Source of the DNA: MGBC114844 sp910585855
GTDB lineage: Bacteria > Bacillota > Clostridia > Lachnospirales > Lachnospiraceae
Length of the DNA stretch: 64,000 nt
Assembly: GCA_965646165.1 (NCBI GenBank)
Contig: CBFFYP010000009.1
Coordinates: 16,959 to 80,958, forward strand
Direction of reading: 5' to 3'
Each line of letters begins with the position of its first letter. Position 1 is the stretch's first letter. The notes beneath the pieces were generated by a model, which worked only from the letters and a program-made list of their open reading frames with translations, had not been told where the DNA came from and did not search any database. Below are positions 42,896 through 51,402 of the stretch, piece by piece. Both the position numbers and the translations under genes were made by a program.

Positions 42896-44542
42896 GTGGA
42901 TATTCAAAGAATTTATCATACTGTGCAGTCATTAAAGAATCAAAAATCAGAAACCAATGCTGCTAATACGCAGAATCAGACAGGCAGTTCGGAAAAGGCA
43001 GGCGCACAGCAGGGTACAGCACTTTCTGGAAAGCTGTTTGGGCTGATGCCGGGACAGACAGTTGCCGGAAATATTACGGATATTCGAGGTTCTTTGGTAG
43101 AGATTATGCTGAGCAATAATCAAAGTGTAACGGCAAGACTGACGGAAAATTTTGAATATGTGATAGGGCAGCGTGCTATGTTTACAGTAAAGTCAAATGA
43201 CGGGCAGCAGATTGTACTAGTGCCGAAAGATCGGACTTCTATGGAGCAGGCAGGAAATTTGGTTTTAAGCAGGATTTTAGGAGAAGCGGGAGTGGAAGTA
43301 ACCGATCGCAATTTAGAACTGATAAAAAGTATGATGAAAGAACAGATTCCGATTGATGCACAGACGGTACAGCGGTATGCAAAAGAGCTGGCACTTTTTC
43401 CGCAGGCGGATGCCGATACGATAGTGGGATTGGAAAAATATCAGATTCCGCTGAATCAGGAAATGGTAACACAGTATGGAAATTATAAAAATAATGAATA
43501 TCAGATCGTGGAAAAAACTTCTGTTATGCCGGAGGAAATGCTGCATTTATTTTCTGAAGTGGCACAGGAAGATCCAGAAGATGCGGTTATGCTTTGGAAT
43601 GATGTGATGGAAGCACTGGAATTGACTACAGCAGAAGAAGGAAAGGCGGCAGTCAATCCGTTGTCAGAAGAGCAGAAAAGAGAATTGCTGGCTTTGTTTG
43701 GCAATCAGGAGGAAGGGGCAGAAGAACTGGTTGGATTTCAAAAAGGGGAAGATGGGCAACTGCAGGAATTAACCCAGCTTATTGAGGCAGAGGACAGTGC
43801 GCCAGAAGAAATTTTAAAAAAGATGCAGGAGCTGGCAGAGCACCAGTCAATGCCAAAAGAACATTTAAGCAAGTTATTTAAAAACAGCGGGCTTCATACA
43901 CTGCTTCGTTCGGCTTTGGACGAAAAGATGCTGCTAGATCCAAGAGAACTAGAAGGGGAGCGGTCGATTTCTAATTTTTATCGGAAATTGGCGGAGCGTA
44001 CAGAAAAAGCACAGAAAGTAATGGAAGAGTATGGAAAAGGGGAAAGTTCTCTTGCAAAAACAACTTCAGAGGTCAATGGAAATGTGAAATTTATGGGGGC
44101 AATGAATGAAATGCTGAATTATGTGCAGCTTCCTTTAAAATTTACAGAAGAAAATGCACATGGTGATCTCTATGTCTATACCAAGAAAAATCTGATGAGG
44201 AAAAAGGGAGAGGAACTAACGGCGCTGCTGCATCTAGAAATGGATAGCCTTGGGAAAATTGATGTAATGATTCGGATGACGGACTTTAGAGTACATACCG
44301 ATTTTACCTTAGAATCAGAGGAAATGCTGGATTTTATAGGAGAACATATCGAGGAATTAAATGAAAGGCTGACCAAAAAAGGCTATCAGATCAGTAATAC
44401 GATGCAGGTGAAAAAGGAAGAAAATGAAACAGAAACAAAAAAGAAATCGGGAGAAAGTAAAATAGATTTTTTTCAGGATATTGTAAATCGGGACAAAAAG
44501 AAGGTAAAACTGACAAGGTTTTCTTTTGATGTGCGTGCGTAA
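42896..44542 (+). CDS. ylqG: YlqG-like protein with FliK-type C-terminal domain
   Basis: The 548-aa protein has a polar Gln/Asn-rich N-terminus, a beta-type segment (GLMPGQTVAGNITDIRGSLV, about 48-67), a long acidic helical middle and a C-terminal domain (about 400-500: YVQLPLKFTEENAHGDLYVY, LHLEMDSLGKIDVMIRM) of the flagellar hook-length control (Flg_hook) type. In Bacillus ylqG and ylqH also follow rnhB. No other flagellar gene is nearby. The start is GTG 42896 after GGGGAGGGG. Its role is not known. Confidence 0.75.
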   Translation: MDIQRIYHTVQSLKNQKSETNAANTQNQTGSSEKAGAQQGTALSGKLFGLMPGQTVAGNITDIRGSLVEIMLSNNQSVTARLTENFEYVIGQRAMFTVKSNDGQQIVLVPKDRTSMEQAGNLVLSRILGEAGVEVTDRNLELIKSMMKEQIPIDAQTVQRYAKELALFPQADADTIVGLEKYQIPLNQEMVTQYGNYKNNEYQIVEKTSVMPEEMLHLFSEVAQEDPEDAVMLWNDVMEALELTTAEEGKAAVNPLSEEQKRELLALFGNQEEGAEELVGFQKGEDGQLQELTQLIEAEDSAPEEILKKMQELAEHQSMPKEHLSKLFKNSGLHTLLRSALDEKMLLDPRELEGERSISNFYRKLAERTEKAQKVMEEYGKGESSLAKTTSEVNGNVKFMGAMNEMLNYVQLPLKFTEENAHGDLYVYTKKNLMRKKGEELTALLHLEMDSLGKIDVMIRMTDFRVHTDFTLESEEMLDFIGEHIEELNERLTKKGYQISNTMQVKKEENETETKKKSGESKIDFFQDIVNRDKKKVKLTRFSFDVRA

Positions 44543-44574
44543 AATCGGTGTATAGAGGGAAGGGATGGTACAGT

Positions 44575-44877
44575 TTGGAAAAGGGAAAACAAAAATATAC
44601 AGAAGAAAAGCCAAAACAAGCGATTGCATTGGCTTATGACCCGGCAGATACTGCCCCTCGTATCTTGGCAACCGGAAAGGGTGCTTTGGCGGAAAAGATA
44701 TTAGAGAAGGCAAAGGAAGCAGATGTGCCAGTTTATCAAGATGAAAAATTGGCAAAGACATTGGCAAAATTAGAGATTGGGGATGCAATTCCGCCTGAGT
44801 TGTATGAAGTTGTGGCAGAGATTTTGGTATTTGTGGATGATATGGATAAATTAAAGAGTAAGGTACAGAAAAGATAG
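44575..44877 (+). CDS. ylqH: YlqH-like FlhB C-terminal domain homologue
   Basis: About 100 aa from TTG 44575, after GGGAAGGGA; a GTG at 44548 is an alternative. It resembles the cytoplasmic domain of FlhB/EscU export-switch proteins: AIALAYDPADTAPRILATGK, VPVYQDEKLAKTLAKLEIGD and IPPELYEVVAEILVFV. The usual autocleavage site NPTH is replaced by DPAD, so it should not self-cleave. Together with the FliK-like neighbour it suggests an export-switch-like pair used outside the flagellum. Confidence 0.8.
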   Translation: MEKGKQKYTEEKPKQAIALAYDPADTAPRILATGKGALAEKILEKAKEADVPVYQDEKLAKTLAKLEIGDAIPPELYEVVAEILVFVDDMDKLKSKVQKR

Positions 44878-44894
44878 TATAAAAAGGAGTATTT

Positions 44895-45248
44895 GTGAAA
44901 AATAAGCGTGCAGTGGGGACACAATATGAACAGATAGCAGCGGACTATCTGACGATGCAGGGGTATCAGATTTTGGAGAAAAATTTTAGCTGTCGGCAGG
45001 GGGAGATTGATTTAATTGCAAAGGACGGAGAATGGCTGGTATTTGTGGAAGTAAAGTATCGAAAAACAACGGCATTTGGTATGCCTGCCGAAGCGGTGGA
45101 TAAAAGGAAGCAGCAGCGGATTTATCGGGCAGCCAGGCAGTATATTTATCAATCTGGTTACAGACAGGAACAGAGCTGCCGTTTTGATGTGGTGGTGATT
45201 TTAGGAGAAGAGATTTCCTTGATTCGTGATGCGTTTGGAGGAGTGTAG
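44895..45248 (+). CDS. yraN: YraN/UPF0102 endonuclease-like protein
   Basis: The protein has 117 aa from GTG 44895 after AAAAGGAG. It shows the Holliday-resolvase-like fold: GTQYEQIAADYLTMQGYQIL, EKNFSCRQGEIDLIAKDGEW (catalytic Glu and Asp in GEIDLI) and FVEVKYRK. The family is conserved beside rnhB; its cellular role is unproven, probably DNA processing or natural transformation. It overlaps or abuts pgeF. Confidence 0.9.
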   Translation: MKNKRAVGTQYEQIAADYLTMQGYQILEKNFSCRQGEIDLIAKDGEWLVFVEVKYRKTTAFGMPAEAVDKRKQQRIYRAARQYIYQSGYRQEQSCRFDVVVILGEEISLIRDAFGGV

Positions 45249-45249
45249 A

Positions 45250-46101
45250 TTGGAGTGGAAGAGAATTATAGAGGGAGAGGAAGTTTTAAAAGTAAATCAA
45301 ATAGGTGAACTGGTCTATTTGACCTTTCCTGCATTAGAAGAACAGACATGGCTTACCCATTGTTTTTCTACAAGGATGGGCGGGGTAAGCGAGGGGATCT
45401 ATGCCAGTATGAATTTTCGGGAGGATGCGAAAGATAAAGAGGAAAATGTAAGAGAGAATTACAGACGGATAGCAGGTGTACTGGGAGCGGATGTCAACCG
45501 TTTTGTAAGAAGCAGATTGGTGCATGGAAATCGTGTGCATCTGGTGACAGAGGAGGACTATGGAGAGGGTGTGGTTCGTCCTTCTCGTTTGGAAGGATAT
45601 GACGGACTGATGACCGATCAGCCCGGAGTAACTCTGGTGGCTACATTTGCAGATTGTGTACCGCTTTATTTTGCCGATCCGGTACATCGGGCGATTGCAC
45701 TTTCTCACTCTGGATGGAGGGGGACAGTGGCGCAGATTGGAAAAGAAACGTTAAAAGCGATGAAAAGAAGTTTTGGAACAAATCCAGAAGAGGTAATTGT
45801 TGGAATTGGACCTTGTATCTGTAAGGATTGTTATGAGGTTGGGGAAGAAGTGATGGAATTGTTTCGAAAAGAATTGTATGGAATAGATTTGGATGGGATA
45901 GGAGAGGAGAAGGGGGATGGAAGATATCGGCTGGATTTAAGGAGAGCAAATCAGGAAATTCTTTTAGCGGCTGGGGTGTTAGAGGAGCATTTGTTTATAG
46001 CGGATTTTTGTACTTGCTGTAATGACAGGTATTTGTTTTCGCATCGGGCAACGCAGGGGAAGAGAGGAAATTTGGGGGCGTTTCTTTCTATTTTAGCATA
46101 G
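45250..46101 (+). CDS. pgeF: Multicopper-oxidase-like laccase-domain protein (PgeF/YlmD family)
   Basis: The protein has 283 aa from TTG 45250, 6 bp after GGAGGAG; an upstream GTG at 45226 lies inside yraN. Family motifs are clear: THCFSTRMGGVSEGIYASMN, VHGNRVH, ATFADCVPLYFADPVHRAIA, HSGWRGT and FCTCCNDRYLFSHRAT. Members act on purine nucleosides or in peptidoglycan editing and bind zinc through Cys/His residues present here. The F1 element starts 8 bp after the stop. Confidence 0.9.
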   Translation: MEWKRIIEGEEVLKVNQIGELVYLTFPALEEQTWLTHCFSTRMGGVSEGIYASMNFREDAKDKEENVRENYRRIAGVLGADVNRFVRSRLVHGNRVHLVTEEDYGEGVVRPSRLEGYDGLMTDQPGVTLVATFADCVPLYFADPVHRAIALSHSGWRGTVAQIGKETLKAMKRSFGTNPEEVIVGIGPCICKDCYEVGEEVMELFRKELYGIDLDGIGEEKGDGRYRLDLRRANQEILLAAGVLEEHLFIADFCTCCNDRYLFSHRATQGKRGNLGAFLSILA

Positions 46102-46108
46102 GGTGGGG

Positions 46109-46439
46109 GGACGCCAGATGCTGGAACGGGATGCCGCCTGCTGTTCCGATCTCCAAAAAGTAAGAAGTTCTAAGGTTTCTGTCGATTGGTGCATCCAGCC
46201 GGACGAACCGGGGCGCAATTCGCCCTTCTTTCAGCCGAAACGAAACGGGTGTAAGGAAGGATGTTATTAGTCATAAGATAGTCGCTTTTTTATTATACGG
46301 GCTAAACACGCCCCTTTTTTTGCACACACTGCATGGAAGCAGTATGTGCAAAAAATTCTAGATTTTCAGCAGAAACCTAAGAACTTCTAACTTTTTTACG
46401 AAGTCACTGCAGGCAGCATCCCGTTCCAGCATCTGGCTG
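46109..46439 (+). repeat. Solo hairpin element F1, variant outer stem
   Basis: The outer arms are CCAGATGCTGGAACGGGATG then GCCTGC, with complement GCAGGCAGCATCCCGTTCC then AGCATCTGG. This differs from all other F1 copies in the window yet is almost fully complementary. The core (GGGGCGCAATTCGCCC; GGGCTAAACACGCCCC, T7; CACACACTGC/GCAGTATGTG) is conserved. The right flank TTTCTTGGCTTCTGAACG is recognisable. Confidence 0.88.
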
Positions 46440-46524
46440 TTTCTTGGCTTCTGAACGAAAAAAAGCGAATTTCATTACTTTTCTAACTATTAATTTTTAA
46501 ATCTATATATGGATGGAATTGGAA

Positions 46525-46572
46525 TAAAAAATCCGAATCAGATTTTGATTTTTGTTTGATTCGGATTTTTTA
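46525..46572. terminator. Terminator for prs (bidirectional)
   Basis: AAAAAATCCGAATCA pairs with TGATTCGGATTTTTT across a T-rich loop; it has A and T runs on both sides and lies 42 bp after the prs stop on the - strand. Confidence 0.8.
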
Positions 46573-46613
46573 AATTTTTGTTGTGACTTTAGAAGATTTT
46601 TTTATAAAAGATT

Positions 46614-47807
46614 TTATAGGTTTAGTTCGGCTTTTAGTTCTTGGTTGTATTCGTCTAATAGGTGCTGTATCTTTTGAGTAGGGGTCATTACTACTCCGAT
46701 GCCTATATCATGGTTTAAGGCATCAATAATCATTGCTAGAAATTTGCTCATATCGGCTTCTAGATAGTATGGACGGCTGCGTAGTTCGTCACTGCGGTAA
46801 GTTAGATTAGTAGTGACAACATAGCTGATATAGCCTTTTTGGTAGTATTCGTCGAATTGTTCTAAACCGTTGGTAAAGATTCCGAATGTGGCGCAGATAA
46901 AAATGCGGTTTGCACCTCTTTCTTTGATTGCACGGGCGGTATCTAGCATACGTTCTCCAGAGGCAATCATATCATCCATAATAATAATATCTTTTCCGTT
47001 TATGTTGTTGCCGAGAAATTCATGTTCTACAATTGGATGTTTTCCGTCTATTGTGGTGGAATAGTCCCGGCGTTTGTAAAACATGCCCATATCGATTCCG
47101 ATTACGTTGGCAAAGTATACTGCACGATGCATTGCTCCTTCATCTGGACTGATCACTACAAGATGATCGCTGTCAATCAATAGATTGGTTTCTTTGCAGA
47201 GAATTGCTTTGATAAATTGATAAGGCGGAGTGAAGTTATCAAAACCATGTAGGGGAATTGCATTGGCTACACGTGGATCGTGTGCATCAAAGGTAATAAT
47301 GTTGGATACTCCCATATTAATTAGTTCTTGAAGAGCCAATGCACAGTCTAGTGATTCCCGTTTGGCACGTTTGTGCTGTCTGCTGCCATAGAGAAATGGC
47401 ATAATAACAGTGACCCGATGTGCGCTGGCAATAGAAGCAGAGATGATACGTTTTAAATCTTGATAGTGATCATCTGGTGACATATGATTTTTTTGTCCGC
47501 AGACTGAATAGGTCAGACTGTAATTTCCTACATCTACCATAATAAATAGATCACTTCCACGAACACTTTCTTTGATAATACCTTTTGCTTCACCTGTGCC
47601 GAAACGAGGGCAGGCAGTTTCTAACAGATAGGTATTGGTCAGATAGCCCTGAAAGTGAAATGGCAGGCTGCCGTCGGTCGAGCGTGCATGGCGGGAGTTT
47701 ACCAGATGAGTATTGATCTTTTCGGCAAGTTCTGTACTGCCGGCAAGGGCTGCAATCTTAAGAGGTGCAACCGGAAGAGTAGTTTCAAATAAATCTTGTT
47801 CAGACAT
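46614..47807 (-). CDS. prs: Ribose-phosphate pyrophosphokinase (long Clostridia form)
   Basis: The protein has 397 aa from ATG 47807, 5 bp after GGAGG; a longer frame to 47873 lacks a site. It makes PRPP from ribose-5-phosphate and ATP. The PRPP-binding motif is DIIIMDDMIASGERMLDTA (about residues 276-294), a variant of the usual VDDMIDTAGT type, and the flexible-loop region has KRAKRESLDCALALQ. At about 80 residues longer than classical Prs, it belongs to a divergent group that I associate with Clostridia. It has its own promoter and terminator. Confidence 0.88.
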   Translation of the reverse strand: MSEQDLFETTLPVAPLKIAALAGSTELAEKINTHLVNSRHARSTDGSLPFHFQGYLTNTYLLETACPRFGTGEAKGIIKESVRGSDLFIMVDVGNYSLTYSVCGQKNHMSPDDHYQDLKRIISASIASAHRVTVIMPFLYGSRQHKRAKRESLDCALALQELINMGVSNIITFDAHDPRVANAIPLHGFDNFTPPYQFIKAILCKETNLLIDSDHLVVISPDEGAMHRAVYFANVIGIDMGMFYKRRDYSTTIDGKHPIVEHEFLGNNINGKDIIIMDDMIASGERMLDTARAIKERGANRIFICATFGIFTNGLEQFDEYYQKGYISYVVTTNLTYRSDELRSRPYYLEADMSKFLAMIIDALNHDIGIGVVMTPTQKIQHLLDEYNQELKAELNL

Positions 47808-47861
47808 AGTTCCTCCAAATGTGTGATTTGATTCGTTTGTAAATTGATGGATCACAGTTAA

Positions 47862-47889
47862 ATTATAGCGCACTTTTAGGATGCGTCAA
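47862..47889 (-). promoter_or_regulatory. prs promoter
   Basis: On the - strand TTGACG (47889-47884), 16 bp, TATAAT (47867-47862). The leader to the start codon is about 50 nt. Confidence 0.75.
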
Positions 47890-48048
47890 GTAAATTTTAC
47901 TTTAATTTATTTTAGTAGCAGTGTAATTGCCGCAATTTGAGAAAAATTTTCTTTTATGTAACTAGAACTATTCTGACATTTTTATGAGAAAAAATTGGGT
48001 TTTTGGAAATAGGATGTTGTCGAAAAAAGGGTGGTTTTGGCTTTCGCC

Positions 48049-48803
48049 GGACACAAGAGGCGGTTTGCTCCTGTCCTTTGCCTGCTCCGCTCCAAACGGT
48101 AAGAAAGTCTAGGGCTTCTGATTTCGGTTCATCCAACCATACGAACCGGGGCGCAATTCGCCCTCACTACAGCCGAAACGAAACAGATATAAGGAAGGAT
48201 TTTACCAACCATAAAGCATCCTCTTCCCTATTCTCCGGGCTAAACACGCCCCTTTTTTTGCATACCCTGCATAGAAGCAGGATATGCAAAAAATTCTAGG
48301 TGTTTCCACAGAAGCCCAAGACTTTCTAACCGTTCTCCGAAGTCGCAGGCAAAGGGCAGGAACAAACCGCCTCTCGCTGTTCGTGGAATAGCGGTAGAAG
48401 TTATATTTTATTACATTATTACAGGATAAGTATTCTGCAAAGTTTAGACATCATTCTTTTTCTGTTCCGGGATCAAGAAACAGCCAGATTCGAAAACGGT
48501 GGGTAGCCTGCAGTGACTTTGGAAAAAAGTTAGAAGTTCTTGGACTTCTGCTCGAAAACCTAAGATTTTTTTCACATCCTGCTTCCATGCAGGGTGTGAA
48601 AAAAAAGGGGCGTGTTTAGCCCGGAGAATAAGAAGGGAATGTCTTATGGATGATAAAATCCTTCCTTACATCTATTCCGTTTCGGTTGAAATGAGGGCGA
48701 ATTGCGCCTCGGTCTGTTCGGTTGGATCAAGGAAAAGGCAGAAGTCTTAGAGCTTCTTGCTTTTTGGAAACGTGGAACAGCAGGCTGCCTACCGTTTTCG
48801 AAT
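48049..48803. repeat. Composite hairpin element: F2 module (48049-48380, +), linker, F1 module (48480-48803, -, right end cut)
   Basis: F2 starts GGACAC instead of GGACGC and otherwise is typical (GAGGCGGTTTGCTCCTGTCC). The linker keeps GCTGTTC..GGAATAGC and TTCTTTTTCTGTTCCGGGATC. F1 is complete up to CCGTTTTCGAAT but lacks the final CTGGCGTCC; there the 3' end of the araC-type gene begins. Confidence 0.85.
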
Positions 48804-49661
48804 GGAAAGCCATATTTCAAAATGAAAATTATCATCATGAATTTCTGTACTCGGATAGACTTCAATACACATTCCACCTGCTGGCTGATATTTGCTGGTT
48901 GGGAAAAATTCTGTATAAATCTTTCGGTACAGATCTTGAAACGCTTTTGGCATTTTTCCAGTACAAGGGAATACCGCCCAAGTATTTGCAGGCACTTTTT
49001 CAATCGTCAGTCCTGCCGCCACATTACCGCCTGAATAAGCTGCTCCGATTGCATAGTCAAAATCTTCTTGTATTGAATTGTCGAAGCATATTCCAACGAT
49101 TGCTCCTCCGAAAATATTTTCTGGATTGATGTATTTGCACAACGTGTCAATTGTTCCATCTGCTCCGCAAGCTGCCCATGTTGTGTGGATATTCTTCTGG
49201 CTGATTTCTTGTCTTCCTCCATATCTGGCTCGTTTGGCAATGATTTCAAATTCTTTCCATTTTTCAATTCTGTAATTCATTGTTGTTCCTCCTTCTAATA
49301 TGATTTTTACGGAAATTCTGGAAAAGGATTTGAGTGTAAGTTTTTCGTTTTTCGCTTGGATAGGTGTAATTCCGTGAAATTTTGTAAATGCTCTGCTAAA
49401 GCTTTCTGGACTGTTATATCCGTATTTTAAGGCAATATCTATCACTTTTTCATTTCCAGATAATAAATCTGTTCCTGCCAGTGACAATCTCCTATTGCGG
49501 ATATATTCGCCAATAGAATAGCCGCAGATAATATGAAAAACTCTCTGAAAATGAAAACTCGAAGAATATGCCTGTTTTGCAATTTCAGTATAGTTTATAT
49601 CTTCTGTAATATGATCTTCAATATAATCTATTACTTTTTGTAATCCTTTCACCCATTCCAT
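48789..49661 (-). CDS. AraC-family regulator with GyrI-like effector domain
   Basis: The protein has 290 aa from ATG 49661 after GGAAGG; an in-frame ATG at 49685 lies upstream. It has two AraC helix-turn-helix motifs (INYTEIAKQAYSSSFHFQRV; VIDIALKYGYNSPESFSRAF, residues within 1-105) and a GyrI-like small-molecule domain (about 130-290: MNYRIEKWKEFEIIAKRARY, VYPSTEIHDDNFHFEIWL). The last residues IRKR and the stop codon come from the adjacent F1 arm, so the element replaced the native 3' end. It lies between an F1 module and a half F2 module, as if inserted into hairpin-element DNA. Confidence 0.88.
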   Translation of the reverse strand: MEWVKGLQKVIDYIEDHITEDINYTEIAKQAYSSSFHFQRVFHIICGYSIGEYIRNRRLSLAGTDLLSGNEKVIDIALKYGYNSPESFSRAFTKFHGITPIQAKNEKLTLKSFSRISVKIILEGGTTMNYRIEKWKEFEIIAKRARYGGRQEISQKNIHTTWAACGADGTIDTLCKYINPENIFGGAIVGICFDNSIQEDFDYAIGAAYSGGNVAAGLTIEKVPANTWAVFPCTGKMPKAFQDLYRKIYTEFFPTSKYQPAGGMCIEVYPSTEIHDDNFHFEIWLSIRKR

Positions 49662-49746
49662 GTTTTTCCTTCCTTTCGTAACCATAGTATAGTAAAATAA
49701 TAACAGATTTTCCCGATATTTTATGCTTTGCTTTGTTAAGTTTTAT

Positions 49747-49885
49747 TTCGTTTCGTTTTGGTTGCCATGAGGGCGAATTGCGCCCCGGTTCGTATGGTTG
49801 GATGAACCGAAATCAGAAGCCCTAGACTTTCTTACCGTTTGGAGCGGAGCAGGCAAAAGACAGGAACAAACCACCTCTTGCGTCC
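49747..49885 (-). repeat. Partial F2 hairpin module (outer-left half only)
   Basis: It matches the right half of inverted F2 copies from TTTCGTTTTGGTTGCCATGA through GGGCGAATTGCGCCCCGG to TGCGTCCGGTGAAA. The partner half with the long hairpin is missing, so the stem cannot form. Confidence 0.8.
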
Positions 49886-49959
49886 GGTGAAAACCAATCC
49901 TTTCCGGTAACATTTTATCTCCAAAAGCCTAAATTTTTATTAGTGATTTTTCTTTCTAC

Positions 49960-49988
49960 TTGAATATTGCATGGAATAAGGATATAAT
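49960..49988 (+). promoter_or_regulatory. Promoter of the radical SAM-der-plsY-gpsA operon
   Basis: TTGAAT (49960-49965), 17 bp, TATAAT (49983-49988), about 50 bp before the first start codon. Confidence 0.7.
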
Positions 49989-50040
49989 CTATGATACAAA
50001 AGAAACGGTGAAATGGAATATGCTGTTGGTGAGGTGAACT

Positions 50041-51402
50041 ATGACGGAGAAAAAGGAACATAGAATAAAACAGGTTCTGCCGGGTTCTATTGCGGAGGAA
50101 TTGGAACTGGAAGCGGGAGATGTATTGTTAAGTATAAGCGGTGCAGAGGTAGAGGATATTTTTGATTATCATTTTTTGGTAGAAGATACGTATTTGGAGC
50201 TTTTGATTCGAAAGGAAAACGGGGAGGAGTGGGAGTTAGAGATTGAAAAGGAGTATGATGAAGATTTAGGAATTGTTTTTGAGAATGGGCTGCTAGACGA
50301 GTATCGTTCCTGCAGGAATCATTGTATTTTTTGTTTTATTGATCAGATGCCGAAAGGGATGCGGGAAACTCTGTATTTTAAGGATGACGATTCCCGCCTC
50401 TCTTTTTTGCAGGGAAATTATATTACGCTGACCAATATGAAAGAAAAGGATATAGAGCGGATTATTCGTTATCATTTAGCGCCTATCAATATTTCTGTGC
50501 ATACGACCAATCCTTCTCTGCGCTGTGAAATGCTTCGGAATCGGTTTGCCGGGGAGAAATTGAAGTGGATCGATCGGCTTTATCAGGCAGAAATTTTAAT
50601 GAATGGTCAGATTGTACTTTGTAAGGGGGTCAATGATAAAGAAGAGTTGGAGCGGACGATTTCGGATTTATCAAAGTATTTGCCTTTTATGCAGAGTGTT
50701 TCTGTTGTGCCGGTGGGAATTTCAAAATATCGGGAGGGGCTTTATCCTTTAGAGCCTTTTAAAAAGGAGGATGCTGTTGAGGTGATTGAACGGGTTCATT
50801 GGTGGCAGAAAAGGTTTTATCAGGAGTATGGAAATCATTTTATACATGCTGCGGATGAATGGTATATTCTTGCCGAATATCCGATGCCGGAGGCAGAAAA
50901 TTATGATGGGTATTTGCAGTATGAAAATGGGGTCGGTATGGTGCGGATGTTTCAGGATGAATTAGCAGTGGAACTGGAAAAGATGCAGGGGGATATGCGG
51001 GTACGGCAGATTTCGATTGCAACTGGTGTATTGGCGTATTCTTATATACAGGAGGCGGTGTTGGAGATTCAGAAAAAGTATCCAAGGATAAAGGTTTTGG
51101 TCTATTCGATTCGAAATGATTTTTTTGGTGAGCAGATTACTGTGGCAGGGCTTTTGACAGGGACGGATTTGATTGCACAGCTTTCTGGGCAGGAATTGGG
51201 AGAGGAACTTTTGCTGCCGGAGGTTATGCTGAAAGCAGAAGAATCGGTTTTTTTAGATGATATTACTTTAGAAGAACTGGAAAATACTTTACAAGTCAAA
51301 GTAAATATTGTAAAATCAAGCGGTCAGGATTTTTTCCGTTCTGTGATTGGAGAGGTTTTAGAGCAGAGGCGGATCAGAGAAGGAGGAATGTACGAGTTAT
51401 GA
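50041..51402 (+). CDS. PDZ-radical SAM protein (DUF512, TIGR03279-type)
   Basis: The 453-aa protein has an N-terminal PDZ-like part (HRIKQVLPGSIAEELELEAG, about residues 7-26), then a CX3CX2C iron-sulfur motif at Cys91, Cys95 and Cys98 (CRNHCIFC) and a C-terminal DUF512 region (about 240-440). It is regularly found immediately before der in Clostridia, as here with an ATGA overlap. The substrate is unknown; a link to ribosome or RNA modification is often assumed from the context. The motif spacing differs from the usual CX3CX2C only in sequence, not geometry. Confidence 0.9.
   Translation: MTEKKEHRIKQVLPGSIAEELELEAGDVLLSISGAEVEDIFDYHFLVEDTYLELLIRKENGEEWELEIEKEYDEDLGIVFENGLLDEYRSCRNHCIFCFIDQMPKGMRETLYFKDDDSRLSFLQGNYITLTNMKEKDIERIIRYHLAPINISVHTTNPSLRCEMLRNRFAGEKLKWIDRLYQAEILMNGQIVLCKGVNDKEELERTISDLSKYLPFMQSVSVVPVGISKYREGLYPLEPFKKEDAVEVIERVHWWQKRFYQEYGNHFIHAADEWYILAEYPMPEAENYDGYLQYENGVGMVRMFQDELAVELEKMQGDMRVRQISIATGVLAYSYIQEAVLEIQKKYPRIKVLVYSIRNDFFGEQITVAGLLTGTDLIAQLSGQELGEELLLPEVMLKAEESVFLDDITLEELENTLQVKVNIVKSSGQDFFRSVIGEVLEQRRIREGGMYEL

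Noticed and set aside
47808..47861. Riboswitch or attenuator in the prs leader
   Set aside because: The leader is only about 50 nt and shows no conserved aptamer or terminator-like structure.
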